From: an uncultured Shimia sp.
GTDB lineage: Bacteria > Pseudomonadota > Alphaproteobacteria > Rhodobacterales > Rhodobacteraceae
Direction: 5' to 3'
Assembly (NCBI RefSeq): GCF_947493595.1
Contig: NZ_CANLRL010000002.1
Location: 124,001-188,000 of the forward strand
Length of the DNA stretch: 64,000 bases
Part shown: positions 25,520 through 34,374 of the stretch, piece by piece
How positions within the stretch are numbered: the first letter of the stretch is position 1
How the letters are laid out: each line of letters begins with the position of its first letter
The notes under the pieces: model-generated
What the model saw: only the letters and a program-made list of their open reading frames with translations
What the model was told of the DNA's origin: nothing
Database searches by the model: none
Position numbers and translations under genes: made by a program

Positions 25520-25805
25520 CGGCGCGCTCCTTTAGGGCGTTGAAGAAAGCTTCGGACAGGCCGATGCCACCGGCGTCCACCATGGCGCGGGCTTGTTCCT
25601 GCACCAGGAAGGAGGAGAACTGGTCCTCGCCAGCGCCACCGCCAAAAGATTCGCTGGTTTTTCCGAGGCCTGCGGATTTGAGCATCTCAGCCAGGAAGCC
25701 GGCTTCGAGCTCTTTGGCAGCATCGCGCAGCGCGGTTTCGCGGGCGCTGGGCGTTGGTTGAATGGGGGGCGCGGCGGGCGCCACAGGGGAAGGTGTGTTG
25801 AGCAT
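25512..25805 (-). CDS. flgJ: Rod-binding protein, FlgJ N-terminal domain only
   Basis: The 97-residue product is the rod-binding domain of FlgJ. The family signature runs AAKELEAGFLAEMLKSAGLG, FSSFLVQEQARAMVDAGGIG, LSEAFFNAL. It lacks the C-terminal muramidase domain of enterobacterial FlgJ, as is usual in alphaproteobacteria, so a separate lytic enzyme must open the wall. The start at 25805 has GAGG six bases upstream; a GTG four codons earlier has none. Confidence 0.9.
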   Translation of the reverse strand: MLNTPSPVAPAAPPIQPTPSARETALRDAAKELEAGFLAEMLKSAGLGKTSESFGGGAGEDQFSSFLVQEQARAMVDAGGIGLSEAFFNALKERADV

Positions 25806-25920
25806 TTCTTGCCTCACAGTCTAAACGTGGATTTTTTCAGTTGTGGCCGAGGACGGTAAAGAAAGTGGTAAGGAAGACTCAGGTAGAGAGGTCGGCGTGG
25901 AAGAATTCCCGGAGACCGCT

Positions 25921-27297
25921 ATGCTCAATCTGCCCTTTGTAACCCAACCGTCCGCGCCAACCGAGACAGGCGCCACTCAGAAACCGACCGACCCAAAGCA
26001 GGAAAGCGATGACTTTTCCAAGGCTTATGAGGCGTCGGACAAAGACAACGACCGTCCTTCTGAAGACGTGAACGACACCCGCACAACTGACCAGACCAGC
26101 GATGACACGGCACCGAAAGAGGCCGAATCACGGCCAGACAAGGACGGCAAGCAGGCCGAATCTGAGGGACAAGACAAAGGGTCAGATGCGCCTGAGGATG
26201 CCGATTTTGCGGCTGTGGAAGTGGCGGAAGCGGTTGAAGATGCGCCCGAAGTGACCGCCAAAGTGGCGGAGGTGAAACCTGCCAAAGGTACAACTGAGAA
26301 CGCGGCATTGATGAAGCTGGCGGATCAAGCCGGAGACGTGGCCAAACAAGCCACGGCGCAAACCACACAGACTACTGACGTGAAAGCAACTGCTCTGCCG
26401 GAGCAGGCCGCGCCGAAAGCCGCCGAGGCGGTTCAGATGGCCAATGCCCAGGGCTCCAAGATGGCAGCGGAAGTTGGCGAGGGTCTGGACCCCATGAAGG
26501 TTCAAGTGCGCTCCCAGGTGAGCCAGCAAACCTCTCAGGCTGCGCCGCAACAGGTTGTGCAAGAGGTGGCCGCGCAGGATGCGGGCCGTCGTGGCACGAT
26601 CCAGCAAAGCGTAGAGGCTGTGGATGAGCCAACCGCGCCCAAGCTGGAAACGCCATCGGTGCCAACCACATCGACCACCCAACAGATGCAAGCCCGCGCC
26701 ATTATGGAGCAGGTCAATGCCGGTATGCAGCAGATGAACGGTAAGGCCGCGGACATTCAGGCCAATCAAAGCGTTGATATGGTGATTGCCGCAGCAGATG
26801 AGACCAACAACAGCTCACGCTCGATCATGAGCTCCCAGGAAGCCGCGTCACAAGCACGTCTGAGCAACAGTGCGCCCAACCCGGCCTATGTTGTGCGCCA
26901 GGTGGCAGATGCCTTCAAAATGGCAGACAAAAGCCTGATCGAATTGGCCATGGATCCGCCGGAGCTTGGCAAGGTGCGTATGTCCATGACCGAGACCGGC
27001 GGCGTGATGACCGTGAACATCGCCGCCGAGAACCAAGCCACAACCGAATTGATGCGCCGTCACATCGACATGCTACGCAAAGACTTCATGGAGATGGGCT
27101 ATCAGGACGTCTCCTTCAGCTTTGAACAGCAGGGTAGTGACGGCCAGAATGCCCAAGGTGGCAGTGAATTTGCCCAAGGCGGACAGGGCGGAAATGGCCA
27201 AGGTGATGGCCCGATTCTGCCCGATGCCGCCGCATTGGCCGCGCAACAGGCCGCCCCACAAACCCTCGTAAGCAGCGGCCTTGATATCCGCGTCTAG
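25921..27297 (+). CDS. fliK: Flagellar hook-length control protein FliK
   Basis: FliK measures hook length and triggers FlhB switching. The 458-residue product has a long low-complexity N-terminal region rich in Ala, Glu, Gln and Asp. The C-terminal Flg_hook domain (about residues 335-425) holds QVADAFKMADKSLIELAMDP, PELGKVRMSMTETGGVMTVN and MEMGYQDVSFSF. A Gly/Gln-rich tail closes the protein. I chose ATG 25921 because GGAG lies six bases upstream; an in-frame GTG at 25843 lacks a ribosome site. It is nine bases before flgD. Confidence 0.92.
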   Translation: MLNLPFVTQPSAPTETGATQKPTDPKQESDDFSKAYEASDKDNDRPSEDVNDTRTTDQTSDDTAPKEAESRPDKDGKQAESEGQDKGSDAPEDADFAAVEVAEAVEDAPEVTAKVAEVKPAKGTTENAALMKLADQAGDVAKQATAQTTQTTDVKATALPEQAAPKAAEAVQMANAQGSKMAAEVGEGLDPMKVQVRSQVSQQTSQAAPQQVVQEVAAQDAGRRGTIQQSVEAVDEPTAPKLETPSVPTTSTTQQMQARAIMEQVNAGMQQMNGKAADIQANQSVDMVIAAADETNNSSRSIMSSQEAASQARLSNSAPNPAYVVRQVADAFKMADKSLIELAMDPPELGKVRMSMTETGGVMTVNIAAENQATTELMRRHIDMLRKDFMEMGYQDVSFSFEQQGSDGQNAQGGSEFAQGGQGGNGQGDGPILPDAAALAAQQAAPQTLVSSGLDIRV

Positions 27298-27306
27298 GAG
27301 AGAGAC

Positions 27307-27999
27307 ATGACCCCTACCGCAACATCCGCCGCGCCGCAAAGTAGCGCAGCACAAGCCTCAGCAGCGGCCGCCGCCGCGAAAGAACCCACAAACGGCTCTG
27401 CAGCGCTGGCCTCGGATTTCGAGACCTTTCTGACCATGCTGTCGGTGCAGATGCAGAACCAGGATCCGTTGAACCCAACCGATTCGACAGAATTTGCCTC
27501 GCAGCTGGCGCAGTTCTCGACCGTGGAACAGCAGACCCTGACCAACACGCTTTTGACCAATCTCGGCACGCAGCTTGGCGCGATGGGCATGGGCAACCTG
27601 GCGACCTGGGTTGGCATGGAGGCCCGGGTGACCGCGCCAGCGCATTTCACCGGCGAACCGGTACAAGTGGTGCCCAACGCCAATGAGCTGGCGGCGGAGG
27701 CCACACTGATTGTGCGCAATGAATCCGGCGCCGAAATGCAGCGCTATGCCATCGATCCCAAAGCCGAAACCGTGACCTGGTCCGGCCTTGATGATGCCGG
27801 CAAACCGTTCCCGAATGGCAACTACACCTTCGTGACTGAAAGCCGCGCCAATGGCGAAACACTCGACACGGTGTATGGCGACATTTACGCGCGTGTGACG
27901 GAGGCACGGAACACCGATCAGGGCGTGGTGCTGATTTCGCCCGGTGGCGTGGAATTCGCCGCAGACTCTGTTGTGTCCCTGCGTGAGCCAACCACCTAA
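27307..27999 (+). CDS. flgD: Flagellar hook assembly scaffold FlgD
   Basis: FlgD caps the growing hook. The 230-residue product has an Ala-rich N terminus and the conserved block FETFLTMLSVQMQNQDPLNP, then DSTEFASQLAQFSTVEQQ. Tudor-like and FnIII-like C-terminal domains contain TVTWSGLDDAGKPFPNGNYTF. The AGGAGAG ribosome site is clear. The hook gene flgE, which usually follows, is absent here; the next gene is a phosphotransferase. Confidence 0.96.
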   Translation: MTPTATSAAPQSSAAQASAAAAAAKEPTNGSAALASDFETFLTMLSVQMQNQDPLNPTDSTEFASQLAQFSTVEQQTLTNTLLTNLGTQLGAMGMGNLATWVGMEARVTAPAHFTGEPVQVVPNANELAAEATLIVRNESGAEMQRYAIDPKAETVTWSGLDDAGKPFPNGNYTFVTESRANGETLDTVYGDIYARVTEARNTDQGVVLISPGGVEFAADSVVSLREPTT

Positions 28000-28092
28000 G
28001 GCTTGCCTCTAATCGGCACGTGAATTAGCGTCGCGGCGCTCTGCTCAAGGACCGCCGCGCTGACTTATCTGCCCCCTGCCCCACCTGATGCC

Positions 28093-28938
28093 GTGATTGC
28101 GGCTTTGGCCGATGCGTTTCCCACGCAGGCGGTGCCACACGCTTGGCATCCGCTGTTTGGCGGGCGTACCAATACGGCGTGGCACGGGGTATGCACCCAT
28201 CACGGCGACATCGTTTTGAAGCTCTATGCCGGTCCGGCGCGCAATCCGCTGTTTCCAAATGACCCAGAGGCCGAAGCGAAACTGCTTCAGCACTTGCAAC
28301 CCACGGGCTTGGCACCGGCGTTTTTGGCAGGATTCGAGACTGATCTTGGCGTTTGCAATATCTATGCGCATGTTCCGGGAAGCACCTGGCAAGAGGGCGT
28401 GCAATCCGTCGCCGCGCTCATGCGCAAGCTGCATGGCCTGACCGCGCCTAAGGGGCTGCGACGGGTGGCAGACGGCTCTGCTGCGCTGATTGCGCAGACG
28501 CTTCAGATTGTTGGGCGCTGTGAAAAGATCCCGCAGTTTTTGTCCGACTTGCCCGAAGAAGAGGTGCCGCCATGTGGGCAGGCCGCGCTGTTACACAGCG
28601 ATATTGTGCCCGGCAACTTGATCCAGAGTGAGGGCGGGCTGCATCTGATTGATTGGCAATGTCCGGCAGTCGGCGATCCTTGTGAGGACATCGCAGTGTT
28701 TCTGTCCCCGGCGATGCAGCACCTTTATCGCCAATCTCCGTTATTAGAGACTGATATTCGTGATTTTCTAGCCGCCTATGGCCAAGACGCCGTGGTTGCG
28801 CGCTACCGCCAGCTGGCGCCGTTTTATCACGCCCGCATGGCGGCTTATTGCCTGTGGCAAGTTGAGAATGACCGCCTCGCCTATGCCGACGGGTTGCAGC
28901 TGGAAGTGACAGCGCTTCAGAGGTCTTTGAGGCCGTAG
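28093..28938 (+). CDS. APH/choline-kinase-type phosphotransferase
   Basis: The 281-residue product belongs to the aminoglycoside phosphotransferase/choline kinase fold. It has a nucleotide-binding N lobe (LFGGRTNTAWHGVCTHHGDIVLKLY), the catalytic loop HSDIVPGNL and the metal-binding LIDWQCPAVGDPCEDIAVFL. Thiamine kinase, choline kinase or a sugar kinase are all possible. The best ribosome site (AAGGA, 28047-28051) sits eight bases before an in-frame CTG at 28060. Translation may therefore begin at CTG, adding LTYLPPAPPDA, instead of the site-less GTG at 28093. Its 3' end overlaps the convergent oxidoreductase by 22 bases. Confidence 0.82.
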   Translation: MIAALADAFPTQAVPHAWHPLFGGRTNTAWHGVCTHHGDIVLKLYAGPARNPLFPNDPEAEAKLLQHLQPTGLAPAFLAGFETDLGVCNIYAHVPGSTWQEGVQSVAALMRKLHGLTAPKGLRRVADGSAALIAQTLQIVGRCEKIPQFLSDLPEEEVPPCGQAALLHSDIVPGNLIQSEGGLHLIDWQCPAVGDPCEDIAVFLSPAMQHLYRQSPLLETDIRDFLAAYGQDAVVARYRQLAPFYHARMAAYCLWQVENDRLAYADGLQLEVTALQRSLRP

Positions 28939-30242
28939 AAGAGATAGCCCGGATACATCGCCAAGCGGCGAAAGCGGCCGAATGGGAAACGCCCGGGGGT
29001 GGCCCGCATGATTTCCGGGTGTATTAGGGTCGCATCCCGCAGAATGTCCTGCGCAATCAAAGCGCCTGCGTAACTTCCCATGGCGACGCCGTTGCCATGG
29101 TAGGCAAAGCCCGCATAGAGATTTTCCACACCGGGAGCGCGCCCTGCAAATGGCGTCTGACCGCGGCTGTAGCAGACAAAACCGGACCAGTAATACGGCG
29201 TTTCGATGTGTGCCCAAGCGGGGAAGAGCCGCTCAAAATGCTGGCGGATGCGCAGTTTGATTTGGTCGCTCGTGCGTTTGGAGGTTGAGAGCCCGCCGCG
29301 CATACCAAACAAAAAGCGGTTGTCCGGCATCAGGCGGAAGTAGTGTAGCAGGTTGCGGCTGTCATAGGACATCTGCCGCGAGGTCCAGCCTTGGTCAGCC
29401 TGTTCTTCTGGCGAGATCGGACGTGTGACAATCACGCTAGATTGCGCGGGTAGGAAACGACCGGCGAGCCACGGCGGGGTGGACTCGCTGGAATAGCCAT
29501 TGGTGGCGATCACCAGTTTTTTGGCAGTGACTTTGCCTTGCGGCGTGGTGAGTTGCCAGAGACCACCCAGCTGTTTGGTCTCTGAGACCGGTGTGTCTCC
29601 GTAGATCTGGGCACCAGCATTTTCGGCTGATTTGGCTAGGTTAGAGACGTATTTGCGCGGATTAAGGGCAAAGCCAATTGGCGTTGTGATTGCCCCATAA
29701 AATCCTCCGCCAAAGCCGCGATCCGCGAGGTCTTCTTTGGCAATCACATCAATTGGCTTCTTGTAGAGCGTGGCAAGATCTTCGGCGTCTTGCGCAAAGC
29801 CAGCAGCGGAGCGGGCATTGTGCGCCAGCATGGTTTCGCCCTCGCTGTGCCGGTCCACATCCCAGGGGAAGCGCGCCAATAGGTCTTCTACGTGATCCAC
29901 AGCGGCGCGTTCGGTAGACATATAGTCGGATAACGCAACCTCGCCAAAGCGCCGTTTGAGAGACTTATAAGACGCTTTGGCGCCGCCAAGACAACAGAAG
30001 CCGCCGTTACGCCCAGAGGCCCCCCAGCCAATTTGCTTGGCGTCCAGCACGGTGACGTCAACACCGGCCTCGGCCAGCTTGAGGGCGGTGTTGAGGCCGG
30101 TGAAGCCCGCGCCGATAATGGCGACCTCGGTGATCAGGTCGTCGGACAGCGCGGGTCGGGTCGAAACAGGCACTGATTCAGCCCAAAAGCTGCTTTCTAC
30201 CGGTCCATCCGAGTAGGCAAACGGGTCGCAGATACGTCTCAT
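28917..30242 (-). CDS. FAD-dependent amine oxidoreductase, PuuB-like (gamma-glutamylputrescine oxidase family)
   Basis: The 441-residue product is a DAO-family flavoenzyme. The Rossmann dinucleotide motif is EVAIIGAGFTGLNTALKLAEAG (about residues 40-61), followed by the family block WGASGRNGGF. The C-terminal FAD/substrate region has YSRGQTPFAGRAPGVENLYAG and YHGNGVAMGSYAG. It is the last gene of the polyamine ABC operon, overlapping the permease stop by four bases. Context points to oxidation of putrescine or its gamma-glutamyl form, but no glutamylputrescine synthetase (PuuA) is seen here, so the substrate is inferred. Confidence 0.85.
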   Translation of the reverse strand: MRRICDPFAYSDGPVESSFWAESVPVSTRPALSDDLITEVAIIGAGFTGLNTALKLAEAGVDVTVLDAKQIGWGASGRNGGFCCLGGAKASYKSLKRRFGEVALSDYMSTERAAVDHVEDLLARFPWDVDRHSEGETMLAHNARSAAGFAQDAEDLATLYKKPIDVIAKEDLADRGFGGGFYGAITTPIGFALNPRKYVSNLAKSAENAGAQIYGDTPVSETKQLGGLWQLTTPQGKVTAKKLVIATNGYSSESTPPWLAGRFLPAQSSVIVTRPISPEEQADQGWTSRQMSYDSRNLLHYFRLMPDNRFLFGMRGGLSTSKRTSDQIKLRIRQHFERLFPAWAHIETPYYWSGFVCYSRGQTPFAGRAPGVENLYAGFAYHGNGVAMGSYAGALIAQDILRDATLIHPEIMRATPGRFPFGRFRRLAMYPGYLFYGLKDL

Positions 30243-31057
30243 GCCAGCTTTTCTGCCGCCGCTTCCTCACGCTGTTGCCGCACCACATTGCGCTTATTGA
30301 TCAGCGAAGCAGTGATCACCCCAATCGCCACCACAAGGATCATGATGGTGGAAAGCGCGTTGATTTCAGGGCTCACACCAAGACGCACCGAGGACCAGAT
30401 TTTCATCGGCAAGGTGGTCGCCGACGGGCCGGATGTGAAGGAAGCGATCACCAAGTCGTCCAGTGACAGAGTGAAGGCAAGAAGCCAGCCGGAGATCACC
30501 GCCGGGGCAATGATCGGCAGGGTCACAAGGCGGAAGGCTTGCACAGGCGAGCAGCCAAGATCGAGTGCGGCTTCCTCGAGGCTTTGATCAAAGCTCACCA
30601 GACGCGAGCTGACCACCACGGAGACGTAACACATCGCAAAAGTGGTGTGTGCCAGCACGATCGTAAACACGCCACGGTCCATGCCGAGGCTGATGAACAG
30701 CAGGAGCAGGGAGAGGCCGGTGATGACTTCGGGCATCACCATGGGGGCGTAGATCATGCCGGAGAACACCGTGCGGCCACGAAACCGCCCCGCACGAACC
30801 ATGACGATAGCAGCCATGGTGCCCAGAACAGTCGCAAGGCAAGAGCTGAGGAATGCCACTTTGATGGTCACCCAGGCGGCGTCCAGGAAAGCGGTGTTGC
30901 GCAGCACTTCGCCATACCATTTTGTGCTGAATCCAGCCCAAACAGTGACAAGTTTGCTCTCATTGAAGCTGAAGATAATCAGGATCAGCATGGGCAGATA
31001 GAGGAAGGCGAAGCCAAGCGTCAGCGAGGTGACGTTGAACCAGGTCATGCGTCTCAT
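30239..31057 (-). CDS. Polyamine ABC transporter permease (PotI/PotC type)
   Basis: The 272-residue product has six membrane helices. The binding-protein-dependent permease EAA loop is EEAALDLGCSPVQAFRLVTLP. The typical start MTWFNVTSLTLGFAFLYLPMLILIIFSFNES matches PotC/PotI proteins. It pairs with the adjacent permease through a four-base overlap. Specificity is taken from the SBP and operon context. Confidence 0.9.
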   Translation of the reverse strand: MRRMTWFNVTSLTLGFAFLYLPMLILIIFSFNESKLVTVWAGFSTKWYGEVLRNTAFLDAAWVTIKVAFLSSCLATVLGTMAAIVMVRAGRFRGRTVFSGMIYAPMVMPEVITGLSLLLLFISLGMDRGVFTIVLAHTTFAMCYVSVVVSSRLVSFDQSLEEAALDLGCSPVQAFRLVTLPIIAPAVISGWLLAFTLSLDDLVIASFTSGPSATTLPMKIWSSVRLGVSPEINALSTIMILVVAIGVITASLINKRNVVRQQREEAAAEKLA

Positions 31058-31941
31058 TGGTTGGCCTCCCGCTGTTTCTGCTCGTTGCGCTGGAAGAGCA
31101 CGATGGGGATGATCAGGATCAGCAGGAGCACCACAGCCACCGCAGAGGCCACCGGCCAGTCACGGTTGGAGAAGAACTCCTCCCAGAGCACTTTACCAAT
31201 CATCAGCGTACGCGATCCGCCCAAGAGCGATGGGATCACAAATTCGCCGATGGTCGGGATGAAGACCAGGAAGCTGCCGGCAATAATGCCTTGTTTGGAC
31301 AGCGGCACAGTCACCAACCAGAAGGCGGAGAAGCGGGAACATCCGAGGTCTTCGGCGGCTTCCAAAAGGCTGATGTCGAGCTTTTCCAAAGCCGCATAAA
31401 TCGGCAGGATCATGAAAGGCAGGTAGGTGTAAACGATGCCGATGTAGACGGCGATATTGGTGTTGAGGATGATCAGCGGTTCGTTGATCACGCCAATCCA
31501 GAGCAGCACCTGATTGAGGTAGCCTTCCTGGCTCAAAATCCCCATCCAGGAATAGACGCGGATCAGAAAGCTTGTCCAAAACGGCAGGATCACCAGCATG
31601 AACAGCATGGCGCGCCATTCTTGTGGGGCTCGGGCAATACCATAAGCGATGGGGTAGCCAACCAGCAGCGTGAGCAGAGTCGATATCACCGCAATTTTGA
31701 AGCTGGAGAGGTAGGCTTTCCAATATAGGTCATCTTCGGTCAGCCAGATGTAGTTCTCAAAATCGAGCTCCGCAAAGAAGGCTTTGAGCCCAGCCCAGCC
31801 CTCGGCAATGTCGAGGGTTGGCGTATATGGCGGAATCGCCACGGCCAAATCGGATAGGGAAATTTTGAAAACAATGGCAAACGGCACAATGAAGAGGGCC
31901 AGCAGCCAGAGAAAGGGAACGGCGATCAGGAGGCGGCGCAT
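31054..31941 (-). CDS. Polyamine ABC transporter permease (PotH/PotB type)
   Basis: The 295-residue product has six membrane helices and the EAA loop EAAEDLGCSRFSAFWLVTVPL. The PotH-type N terminus (LIAVPFLWLLALFIVPFAIVF) and the segment FLIRVYSWMGILSQEG are conserved. It follows the ATPase gene after three bases and overlaps the next permease by four. Confidence 0.9.
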   Translation of the reverse strand: MRRLLIAVPFLWLLALFIVPFAIVFKISLSDLAVAIPPYTPTLDIAEGWAGLKAFFAELDFENYIWLTEDDLYWKAYLSSFKIAVISTLLTLLVGYPIAYGIARAPQEWRAMLFMLVILPFWTSFLIRVYSWMGILSQEGYLNQVLLWIGVINEPLIILNTNIAVYIGIVYTYLPFMILPIYAALEKLDISLLEAAEDLGCSRFSAFWLVTVPLSKQGIIAGSFLVFIPTIGEFVIPSLLGGSRTLMIGKVLWEEFFSNRDWPVASAVAVVLLLILIIPIVLFQRNEQKQREANQ

Positions 31942-31944
31942 CTC

Positions 31945-33069
31945 TTAGCGCTCCAAGAAGACACCAGCGGTGTCTGTCCAGCTGAGCCATACTTTGTCTT
32001 CCCAAGTAAACGCGCGGCGGGAAATCCGGCGGTTGTTGGCGGATTGCGCCTTGATGATTTGGCCACCCGGCAGTTGTACGTGGTAGGTCGAGATATTGCC
32101 AAGGTAGGCGATATCGTGCACTTCGCCTTGGATGGCATTGGCGGCATTTTCTGGCTTTTCTGCCGAAATAGAGACTTTTTCCGGCCGAATGGCGTAATGC
32201 ACATCCTGACCTTTTGTGGCCCCGTCCAGCGGCGATCCCACCACGGCAGGCTGACCTTCGGCCCAATGCATGTGCAGCTTGTCGCCTTGCGGATCAGCCT
32301 TACCTGAAATCAGGTTCACGTCGCCAATGAAGTCCGCCACGTAGGTGGAGTTGGGCGCCTCGTAGATCACATCCGGCGTGGACACCTGAATGATCTTACC
32401 ATGGTCCATCACTGCCACACGGCTCGCCACTGTCATCGCTTCTTCCTGATCGTGGGTCACAATCACAAAGGTGGTGCCGGTGGTTTCCTGAATGTCCATC
32501 AGCTCAAACTGGGTCTCTTGGCGCAGTTTTTTGTCGAGTGCGCCCAGCGGTTCATCAAGCAACAACAACTTGGGCGCTTTGGCCAAGGAGCGCGCAAGCG
32601 CCACGCGCTGACGCTGACCACCGGAGATCTGGTGTGGTTTGCGGCGGGCAAATTTTTCAAGTCGGGTCAGGCGCAGCATTTCTTCAACGCGTTCGCCAAT
32701 CTGATCCTTGGGCATCTTGTCCCGTTTCAGGCCAAAGGCGATGTTTTCCCAGATCGAGAGATGCGGGAACAGCGCGTAAGACTGGAACATCATGTTCACA
32801 GCGCGCTTGTTGGGCGGCACAGCGCCAATATCCTGCCCCGCAAGCAGGATCTTCCCTTCGGTGGGCGTTTCAAATCCCGCCAACATGCGCATCATTGTGG
32901 TTTTGCCACAGCCGGAGGGACCGAGAAGGGCAAAAAACTCCTTCTCAAAAATGTCCACGGTCAGGTCATCAATCGCCGTGAAATCGCCAAAGCGTTTGGT
33001 CACGTTCTGAAATTGAATGAGGGGTTTTGCGTTGGGATCATCCCAAGGGGCAAAGACATCAAGCGCCAT
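31945..33069 (-). CDS. Polyamine ABC transporter ATP-binding protein (PotG/PotA type)
   Basis: The 374-residue product has Walker A LLGPSGCGKTTMMRMLAGFE, signature ISGGQRQRVALARSLAK, Walker B LLLLDEPLGALD, and the H-loop VIVTHDQEEAM. A C-terminal TOBE domain includes YAIRPEKVSIS. The start MALDVFAPWDD has CGGAG upstream; a longer form starting at 33135 has no support. It lies 72 bases after the SBP gene, with a hairpin between. Confidence 0.93.
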   Translation of the reverse strand: MALDVFAPWDDPNAKPLIQFQNVTKRFGDFTAIDDLTVDIFEKEFFALLGPSGCGKTTMMRMLAGFETPTEGKILLAGQDIGAVPPNKRAVNMMFQSYALFPHLSIWENIAFGLKRDKMPKDQIGERVEEMLRLTRLEKFARRKPHQISGGQRQRVALARSLAKAPKLLLLDEPLGALDKKLRQETQFELMDIQETTGTTFVIVTHDQEEAMTVASRVAVMDHGKIIQVSTPDVIYEAPNSTYVADFIGDVNLISGKADPQGDKLHMHWAEGQPAVVGSPLDGATKGQDVHYAIRPEKVSISAEKPENAANAIQGEVHDIAYLGNISTYHVQLPGGQIIKAQSANNRRISRRAFTWEDKVWLSWTDTAGVFLER

Positions 33070-33101
33070 GGCGGGCTCCGGCAATGTTGGAGAAGTCAAA
33101 G

Positions 33102-33128
33102 TGGCCCGCGCAACAGGTGCGCGAGCCA
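33102..33128 (-). other. Intercistronic hairpin between SBP and ATPase genes
   Basis: A stem of nine pairs and one mismatch (TGGC-C-CGCGC / GCGCG-A-GCCA on the plus strand, loop of seven) lies in the 72-base spacer just after the substrate-binding protein gene. No T run follows. Such hairpins often protect the upstream SBP mRNA and raise its level above that of the permease genes. Confidence 0.5.
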
Positions 33129-33141
33129 GGATCAATCAGGC

Positions 33142-34227
33142 TTAGGTGCCAGATTTGATTTTGGTCCACATACGGGTCACAACGCGCTGTACCTTTGGAG
33201 GGTAAGGCGAAGTGGTGTAGAGGTTTTCCAGCGTGGCTTCGTCCGGATAGATCGCCGGATCGCCAATCACGTCTTCTTCCAGCAGAGGCTGTGACGCTTT
33301 GTTGCCGTTTGCGTAGTAAACGTAGTTGGACGCATCCGCCATGTTCTGCGCATCCATGATGAAGTTCAGGAACTTATGCGCAGCTTCAGCGTTAGGCGCA
33401 TCCACTGGAATGGCCATTTGGTCAAACCACATCAACGCGCCCTCAGAAGGAGCGTTATAGGCAATTTCAACACCGTTTTCCGCTTCTGCGGCACGGTCAC
33501 GCGCTTGTAGAATGTCGCCGGACCAACCCACGGCCACACAGATGTCACCGTTTGCTAGTGCATTGATGTATTCGGAGCTGTGGAACTTTTGAATGTAAGG
33601 CGCAACTGCGGTGAACAGTGGTTCGGTCTTGGCAATTACGTCTTTATCGTGGCTGTCTGGGTTTTCGCCCAAATACGCCAAGGCCGCCGGGATCATCTCA
33701 TCCGCCGCGTCCAGCACGTGCACGCCGCAAGAAGCCAGTTTTTCCATATTGGCGGGATCAAAGATCAACGCGAGCGAGCCAATCGGGGCATCTTCGCCCA
33801 GTACTTCTTTCACCTTGCCAACGTTCACACCAATGCCGGTGGTGCCCCACATGTAGTTGATGGAGTACTCGTTGCCTGGGTCGTAGCTTGCGGTGCGATC
33901 GGCGATCACGTCCCACATGTTGCCGGCGTTGCTGAGGCTGGCCTTATCCAGTTTCTGAAACGCGCCTGCCGCGATCTGACGCTGCAGGAAGGTGCCGGAG
34001 GGCACAACCACATCATAGCCGGAGTTGCCAGCCAACATTTTGGTTTCCAATACGTCGTTGCTGTCAAACACGTCGTAGATCAGCTTGATGCCGGTTTCGT
34101 CCTGAAACTTGGTCAGCAGTTCTTCGTCGATGTAATCAGACCAGTTGTAAACACGCACCTCTTCGGCGGTGGCAGCAGTTGCACCAATCGCCATTGTGGC
34201 CGCGAGTGCGATGAAGGATGTCTTCAT
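33142..34227 (-). CDS. Polyamine ABC transporter substrate-binding protein (PotF type)
   Basis: The 361-residue periplasmic protein has a signal peptide (MKTSFIALAATMAIGATAATA), then EEVRVYNWSDYIDEELLTKF, the N-terminal signature of PotF/PotD proteins. Further blocks are GYDVVVPSGTFLQRQ, INYMWGTTGIGVNV, GDICVAVGWSGDILQAR and the C-terminal PKVQRVVTRMWTKIKSG. It is the first gene of the operon, with GGGAGA upstream of the start. An in-frame upstream ATG (34290) would overlap the promoter and is not used. An ATTTGATCAA word lies 54 bases upstream of the start. Confidence 0.93.
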   Translation of the reverse strand: MKTSFIALAATMAIGATAATAEEVRVYNWSDYIDEELLTKFQDETGIKLIYDVFDSNDVLETKMLAGNSGYDVVVPSGTFLQRQIAAGAFQKLDKASLSNAGNMWDVIADRTASYDPGNEYSINYMWGTTGIGVNVGKVKEVLGEDAPIGSLALIFDPANMEKLASCGVHVLDAADEMIPAALAYLGENPDSHDKDVIAKTEPLFTAVAPYIQKFHSSEYINALANGDICVAVGWSGDILQARDRAAEAENGVEIAYNAPSEGALMWFDQMAIPVDAPNAEAAHKFLNFIMDAQNMADASNYVYYANGNKASQPLLEEDVIGDPAIYPDEATLENLYTTSPYPPKVQRVVTRMWTKIKSGT

Positions 34228-34280
34228 GATATTCTCCCGTTGGACGCCAGGTTCCGACCCGGTCGCATTCTGTGAGATTA

Positions 34281-34290
34281 ATTTGATCAA
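34281..34290. promoter_or_regulatory. Operator candidate 1: ATTTGATCAA upstream of potF-like and gntR
   Basis: The palindromic core TTGATCAA lies in the 147-base divergent spacer between the potF-like gene (start 34227) and the GntR gene (start 34375). The same ten-base word (last base A or T) recurs at 35097, 36588 and 36698, all intergenic. GntR/FCD regulators bind short palindromes of this kind. Confidence 0.5.
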
Positions 34291-34374
34291 GTTTTTGCGT
34301 TATGGCAATATGCTTGTGCATTTTGCCGATGATTATACGTTCTAACACATCGCATTGAGGATTGGATTGCACAA

